Of a DNA stretch of 64,000 nt, positions 59,658 to 64,000 are shown piece after piece (within the stretch, counting starts at the first letter, position 1; the number at the start of each line of letters is the position of its first letter). Position numbers and translations under genes: made by a program. The DNA is taken from the NCBI RefSeq assembly GCF_002079055.1, contig NC_047488.1, forward strand, positions 62,001-126,000. The letters run 5' to 3'. This DNA is from Saccharomyces paradoxus (Eukaryota > Ascomycota > Saccharomycetes > Saccharomycetales > Saccharomycetaceae). The notes beneath the pieces are model-generated. The model was not told the origin of the DNA and searched no databases. It saw only the letters and a list, made by a program, of their open reading frames with translations.

Positions 59658-62600
59658 ATGGCTCGTTCTTCCTTGCCCAACCGCCGTATCGCCCAGTTCG
59701 AAGCGAACAAGAGGAAGACCATTGCGCATGCCCCATCTCCTGGTCCTTCAAATGGGATGCACGCTGTAACGCCGGCCATATGTAATAATAGCGCTACCAC
59801 TTCAGACTCCAATATTCATGTGTACGTAAGGTGCAGATCGCGTAATAAAAGAGAAATAGACGAAAAGAGTAGTGTGGTTATATCTACGCTAGGCCCACAA
59901 GGAAAAGAAATCATTCTGTCCAACGGTTCTCACCAATCATATTCCTCCTCGAAGAAAACTTACCAATTTGATCAGGTATTCGGTGCAGAATCTGATCAAG
60001 AAATGGTGTTCAATGCAACTGCAAAAAACTACATTAAAGAAATGTTACACGGTTACAATTGTACAATATTCGCATACGGTCAAACGGGAACAGGAAAAAC
60101 CTACACTATGTCTGGCGATATAAACATTCTCGGTGATGTACAATCTACTGATAATCTGTTACTGGGAGAGCATGCAGGTATCATACCACGGGTTCTGGTC
60201 GATTTGTTCAAAGAATTGAGCTCCTTAAATAAAGAGTATTCCGTAAAAATATCCTTCTTAGAGTTATACAATGAAAACTTGAAAGATCTACTCTCTGATA
60301 GTGAGAATGATGATCCTGCAGTAAACGATCCCAAGAGGCAAATTCGTATTTTTGACAATAACAACAATAATTCGTCCATCATGGTCAAAGGAATGCAAGA
60401 AATCTTCATCAACTCTGCTCACGAAGGCTTGAATCTGTTAATGCAAGGTTCTTTAAAAAGGAAGGTGGCCGCTACTAAGTGCAACGATCTTTCATCAAGG
60501 TCCCACACTGTCTTCACAATCACGACAAACATAGTTGAACAAGACAGTAAAGACCATGGGCAAAACAAAAATTTTGTAAAAATCGGTAAATTGAATTTGG
60601 TGGATTTGGCTGGCAGTGAAAACATTAACAGATCGGGTGCAGAGAATAAAAGAGCTCAAGAAGCTGGCCTAATCAATAAATCACTGCTGACATTAGGACG
60701 TGTGATCAACGCACTAGTTGATCATTCTAACCATATACCTTACAGAGAATCCAAATTGACAAGACTGCTACAAGACTCTTTAGGGGGTATGACAAAAACG
60801 TGCATTATTGCCACAGTATCGCCTGCGAAAATATCCATGGAAGAGACTGCAAGTACGCTAGAATATGCAACGAGAGCCAAATCTATTAAGAATACCCCAC
60901 AAGTAAACCAATCTTTATCGAAGGACACATGCCTCAAAGATTACATTCAAGAGATTGAAAAACTAAGAAATGATTTGAAAAATTCAAGAAACAAACAAGG
61001 TATATTTATTTCTCAAGATCAGTTGGATCTTTACGAAAGTAATTCCATATTAATTGATGAGCAAAATCTAAAAATTCATAACCTACGAGAACAGATTAAA
61101 AAATTCAAAGAAAACTACCTTAATCAATTAGATGTTAATAATTTTTTACAGTCTGAAAAAGAAAAACTAATTACTATAATACGAAACTTCAATATCGATT
61201 TTTCCAAATTTTATTCAGAAATTCAAAAAATCCACCATACTAACCTCGAGCTTGTGAATGAAGTCACTCAACAAAGAGATTTTTCACAAGAAATTTCTCA
61301 GAAACAATACACCACCAACCACAATATGCAATTAAAAATTTCTCAACAAGTCTTACAAACTTTAAACACTTTACAGAGTTCTTTAAGTAACTATAACTCA
61401 AAATGTTTCCAAGTTATCAACGGTGTCACCGAAGAATTAACCCGTAGCGTAAACACCCATAAAGCGAAACATGATTCTACTCTCAAATCATTATTAAATA
61501 CCACTACAAACTTATTGATGAATAAAATGAACGAACTGGTTCGTAATATATCGAATTCATTGGAAAATTTTCGGAGTGAGTCTACTTCTTACTATCATAA
61601 AGATTTGAATAAAATCTATCAATCACATCAGCAGTTTTTGAAAGATCTGCAAAACGATATCAAAAGTTGTCTCGATTCGATAGGCAGTTCAATTTTAACT
61701 TCCATAAACGAAATATCGCAAAGTTGCACCAAAAACTTGAGTAGTATGAACGTTTTAATTGAAAACCATCAATCAGGATCATCGAAGTTAATCGAAGAGA
61801 AAGATATGGAAATAAAAAAATTGAAAAACGATCTGATAAATGAGCGTAGGATCTCTAACCAGTTCAAACAACAATTGAATGAACTGAAGGAATATTTTCA
61901 GGATCATGTATTCAGGACCCGTGGCGAATTTCACGATGAACTTAGCGAGTTTATCAGCAATCTAAAAGAAAAACAATCTAAGTTAGATCAAGACATCTGG
62001 CAGAAGACGGCCACTATTCTCAATGAAACGGATACGATAGTGAATAAAATTCATTCCAACTCAATAGCATCCTTGGCCCATAGTACTGAAAGCACTTTAA
62101 GAACGGTTTCTAATAATAATACAAGCTTTACTAAGGATTTGATCAGTCTATCACGTGAAATGGATTTGGACATATCCTCCAAGCTGAGGAGTTTGCCAAT
62201 TGATGAATTTTTAAACAAAATGTCACAAACCATTCGTAAAAACTGTGGTAATGATAATACAACGGCATCAAATCCAGTATTGAACTCTATTAAAAAATTT
62301 CAAAATACGATATGTTCAGATATTGTCCTAACAAATGAGAAGATTATGTCATCAATAGATGAAATAAAATCACAGATCGAAACCATATCTAAAAAGAATA
62401 ATATCGATTTAACTGTAATAAATGAAAATTTTCACTCTTTATGCAGTTTTATTCTAACTGATTACGAGGAGAATATTATGCAGATCTCAAAGACCCAAGA
62501 TGAGGTACTTTCCGAACATTGCGGGCAGCTTCAATCACTAAACGAACAGGGTATGGACATTATCACTGCCCACAGTATAGAAAAACCTCTTCGCGAACAT

Positions 62601-62993
62601 ACAAGACCTGAATCTTCAGTTATCAAAGCTTTGCCCTTATTGGATTATCCAAAACAATTCCAAATTTATAGAGATTCTGAAGATAAGAGCAAGGACGACA
62701 CATCAAATTCTCGTCCTTGTATATCAGACCCGTCTACTGGAGAAAACTTCCCTCTCACACAATTTAGTCCGAAGACCCCAGTGCCAGTTCCTGATCAACC
62801 TTTACCAAGAGTACTTATACCAAAGAGCATAAACTCTACGAAATCCAATAGATCAAAGACCTTACCAAATACTGAGGGTACTGGACGAGAGTCGCAGAAT
62901 AATTTAAAGAGAAGATTCACTACTGAGCCAATACTGAAGGCAGAAGAAACTGAAAATAATGACATACTGCAAAATAAAAAACTTCATCAGTAA
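59658..62993 (+). CDS. KIP1: Kinesin-5 motor Kip1
   Basis: The 1111-residue bipolar kinesin works with Cin8 in spindle pole separation and anaphase spindle elongation, and also in 2-micron plasmid partition. The motor domain spans about 50-410: it starts NIHVYVRCRSRNKREID, has the P-loop GQTGTGKT at 141-148, switch I NDLSSRSH near 276-283 and switch II LVDLAGSEN near 313-321. A neck and long coiled-coil stalk follow. The C-terminal tail contains the BimC-like cell-cycle site FSPKTPVPVPDQPLP. The start at 59658 gives MARSSLPNRRIAQ, as in S. cerevisiae; an out-of-frame ATG lies 22 bases upstream. The stalk differs from S. cerevisiae at many positions as I recall it, while the motor is nearly identical. 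Confidence 0.97.
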   Translation: MARSSLPNRRIAQFEANKRKTIAHAPSPGPSNGMHAVTPAICNNSATTSDSNIHVYVRCRSRNKREIDEKSSVVISTLGPQGKEIILSNGSHQSYSSSKKTYQFDQVFGAESDQEMVFNATAKNYIKEMLHGYNCTIFAYGQTGTGKTYTMSGDINILGDVQSTDNLLLGEHAGIIPRVLVDLFKELSSLNKEYSVKISFLELYNENLKDLLSDSENDDPAVNDPKRQIRIFDNNNNNSSIMVKGMQEIFINSAHEGLNLLMQGSLKRKVAATKCNDLSSRSHTVFTITTNIVEQDSKDHGQNKNFVKIGKLNLVDLAGSENINRSGAENKRAQEAGLINKSLLTLGRVINALVDHSNHIPYRESKLTRLLQDSLGGMTKTCIIATVSPAKISMEETASTLEYATRAKSIKNTPQVNQSLSKDTCLKDYIQEIEKLRNDLKNSRNKQGIFISQDQLDLYESNSILIDEQNLKIHNLREQIKKFKENYLNQLDVNNFLQSEKEKLITIIRNFNIDFSKFYSEIQKIHHTNLELVNEVTQQRDFSQEISQKQYTTNHNMQLKISQQVLQTLNTLQSSLSNYNSKCFQVINGVTEELTRSVNTHKAKHDSTLKSLLNTTTNLLMNKMNELVRNISNSLENFRSESTSYYHKDLNKIYQSHQQFLKDLQNDIKSCLDSIGSSILTSINEISQSCTKNLSSMNVLIENHQSGSSKLIEEKDMEIKKLKNDLINERRISNQFKQQLNELKEYFQDHVFRTRGEFHDELSEFISNLKEKQSKLDQDIWQKTATILNETDTIVNKIHSNSIASLAHSTESTLRTVSNNNTSFTKDLISLSREMDLDISSKLRSLPIDEFLNKMSQTIRKNCGNDNTTASNPVLNSIKKFQNTICSDIVLTNEKIMSSIDEIKSQIETISKKNNIDLTVINENFHSLCSFILTDYEENIMQISKTQDEVLSEHCGQLQSLNEQGMDIITAHSIEKPLREHTRPESSVIKALPLLDYPKQFQIYRDSEDKSKDDTSNSRPCISDPSTGENFPLTQFSPKTPVPVPDQPLPRVLIPKSINSTKSNRSKTLPNTEGTGRESQNNLKRRFTTEPILKAEETENNDILQNKKLHQ

Positions 62994-63087
62994 TGAAATA
63001 TCGCGATTTTAAAATATTTGTATCACTATATGCATTGAGTGTATGTTGTTGCGCCTCTAAGGAATGAAACCGATTTAGTATAAGTAC

Positions 63088-64000
63088 CTACATAATTACA
63101 CAGTCTTTTTTGTTTTTACTTTGTTTATCCTTCTTGTTCTTTAAGCTCGTAGGTTTTTTTGGCTCAGTTTTCACTGCAGAAAAATTTTTACGGCTCGCAT
63201 TTGAGCTGTCAATATTTAATGTATTAACGGCTTGCTTCGCCGCCATCGACTGCTCAGCAACTTCCTGTGACATTCCATTCGCAGAAGAGCTTTTCCTGAT
63301 GCTTGCATTAGAACCCGTTTTAATATTATCTCTATTCGTGTTTGAATTCATAGTAATTTGCAAACCTTGCGGCTCACGCTCACGTTTTGGATTTCCAGTA
63401 AAAAATGTTTCAGATTTTGAAGAAACTCTTGAATTCGATCCTCCGTTGCTTATTTGACTATCCACAGTAGAGAATAAATTCAACGTACTGATACTTTTAT
63501 TTTTTTTATGCTGCATTTTGCTAGTGCTGGTCAATCCACCGTCCCTGGAGCTTAGCTTATTAATCGCTCTCTTATCCTCGTTCCCTGCAGCTTTCTCATA
63601 CCACTTCCAGGCGTATTCCATATTACGATCACAGCCTTTGCCATGCTCATAGAAGTAGCCGAGAGTAAATTGGGCCTTTGGAAAACCAGCATTAGCTGCA
63701 CGCAAGGCCCATTGAAAAGCCTCATTTTCATCTTTCTCAAAGGCAGGTTCTGCTCCCAGTAAATACCATGCACATAAGCCCAACATTGCCACTGGATCAC
63801 CCTTTAACGCTGCTTGAGTGTAATAATGTACAGAAAGTGATGTATCTTGCCCCACTGTATCATTACCTGTTTCATAGATTTGTGCCAATAAGGTTGCTGA
63901 AGGAACATGCCCTAAACTTGCTGCTTGAATGTATAGTTCCATTGCATACTTCTCATCGGGAATGACAACATCCAAGAACCCCTCGTGATAAATTTTAGCT
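63088..64000 (-). CDS. SKT5: Chitin synthase III activator Skt5/Chs4 (3' part)
   Basis: The C-terminal 300 or so residues are visible; the frame is open to the window edge, so the start lies to the right. Skt5 (Chs4) activates chitin synthase Chs3 and tethers it through Bni4 to the septin ring at the bud neck. Sel1-type repeats are visible (YAMELYIQAASLGHVPSATL, ALKGDPVAMLGLCAWYL, KAQFTLGYFYEHGKGCDRN), followed by a Ser/Asn-rich tail and the final CAAX box CVIM preceded by a basic stretch, which directs farnesylation. It converges with KIP1, about 95 bases between stops. Confidence 0.95.
   Translation of the reverse strand, partial: AKIYHEGFLDVVIPDEKYAMELYIQAASLGHVPSATLLAQIYETGNDTVGQDTSLSVHYYTQAALKGDPVAMLGLCAWYLLGAEPAFEKDENEAFQWALRAANAGFPKAQFTLGYFYEHGKGCDRNMEYAWKWYEKAAGNEDKRAINKLSSRDGGLTSTSKMQHKKNKSISTLNLFSTVDSQISNGGSNSRVSSKSETFFTGNPKREREPQGLQITMNSNTNRDNIKTGSNASIRKSSSANGMSQEVAEQSMAAKQAVNTLNIDSSNASRKNFSAVKTEPKKPTSLKNKKDKQSKNKKDCVIM

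Noticed and set aside
63975-63975. SKT5 start at 63975
   Set aside because: The codon there is TTG (Leu) and the frame continues to the window edge with recognisable Sel1-repeat sequence, so it is internal.

Overview
The window is nuclear DNA of a budding yeast of the Saccharomyces sensu stricto group. Genes are compact and nearly all intronless, spliced genes use the yeast signals GTATGT and TACTAAC, highly expressed genes show strong yeast codon bias, and the gene order is that of the left arm of Saccharomyces cerevisiae chromosome II from BRN1 (YBL097W) to SKT5/CHS4 (YBL061C). Several proteins (CDC27, KIP1, NUP170, ALG3, UBP13, YBL081W) differ from the S. cerevisiae reference sequences I remember at many positions, mostly in disordered or coiled-coil parts. 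A close sister species such as S. paradoxus therefore fits better than the S. cerevisiae reference strain. That is inference from memory, not from an alignment.

Layout: the 3' part of BRN1 (condensin), MRX3, ROX3 (Mediator), RPL32, spliced SCS22, MAP2, MRP21, AVT5, the very long TEL1, spliced RPL23A, YBL086C, BOI1, CDC27 (anaphase-promoting complex), ALG3, YBL081W, PET112, NUP170, ATG8, ILS1, SSA3, AAR2, the C/D-box RNA gene snR56, RPS8A, KTI11, AST1, PRS4, UBP13, SEF1, PRX1, KIP1, and the 3' part of SKT5/CHS4 running off the right edge. No tRNA, rRNA, transposon, LTR or CRISPR array was seen.

These are independent housekeeping genes, not operons. Themes include translation (RPL32, RPL23A, RPS8A, snR56, ILS1, and the mitochondrial genes MRP21 and PET112), chromosome and cell-cycle work (BRN1, TEL1, CDC27, KIP1), polarity and cell wall (BOI1, SKT5), protein quality and turnover (SSA3, ATG8, UBP13, MAP2) and stress defence (PRX1). 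Promoters carry readable elements: Rap1-like sites at RPL32 and RPL23A, Gcn4 and Reb1 sites at ILS1, a step-type heat-shock element with post-diauxic elements at SSA3, Ume6 (URS1) sites at PRX1, ATG8 and YBL086C/BOI1, and Puf3 sites in two mitochondrial mRNAs.

I found no undescribed multi-gene system. The observations most worth checking are probable 5'-UTR introns in RPS8A and RPL32, an out-of-frame upstream ATG overlapping the KIP1 start, a long in-frame open extension upstream of KTI11, a GC-rich palindrome in the KIP1 promoter, and a replication-origin candidate between PRS4 and UBP13.
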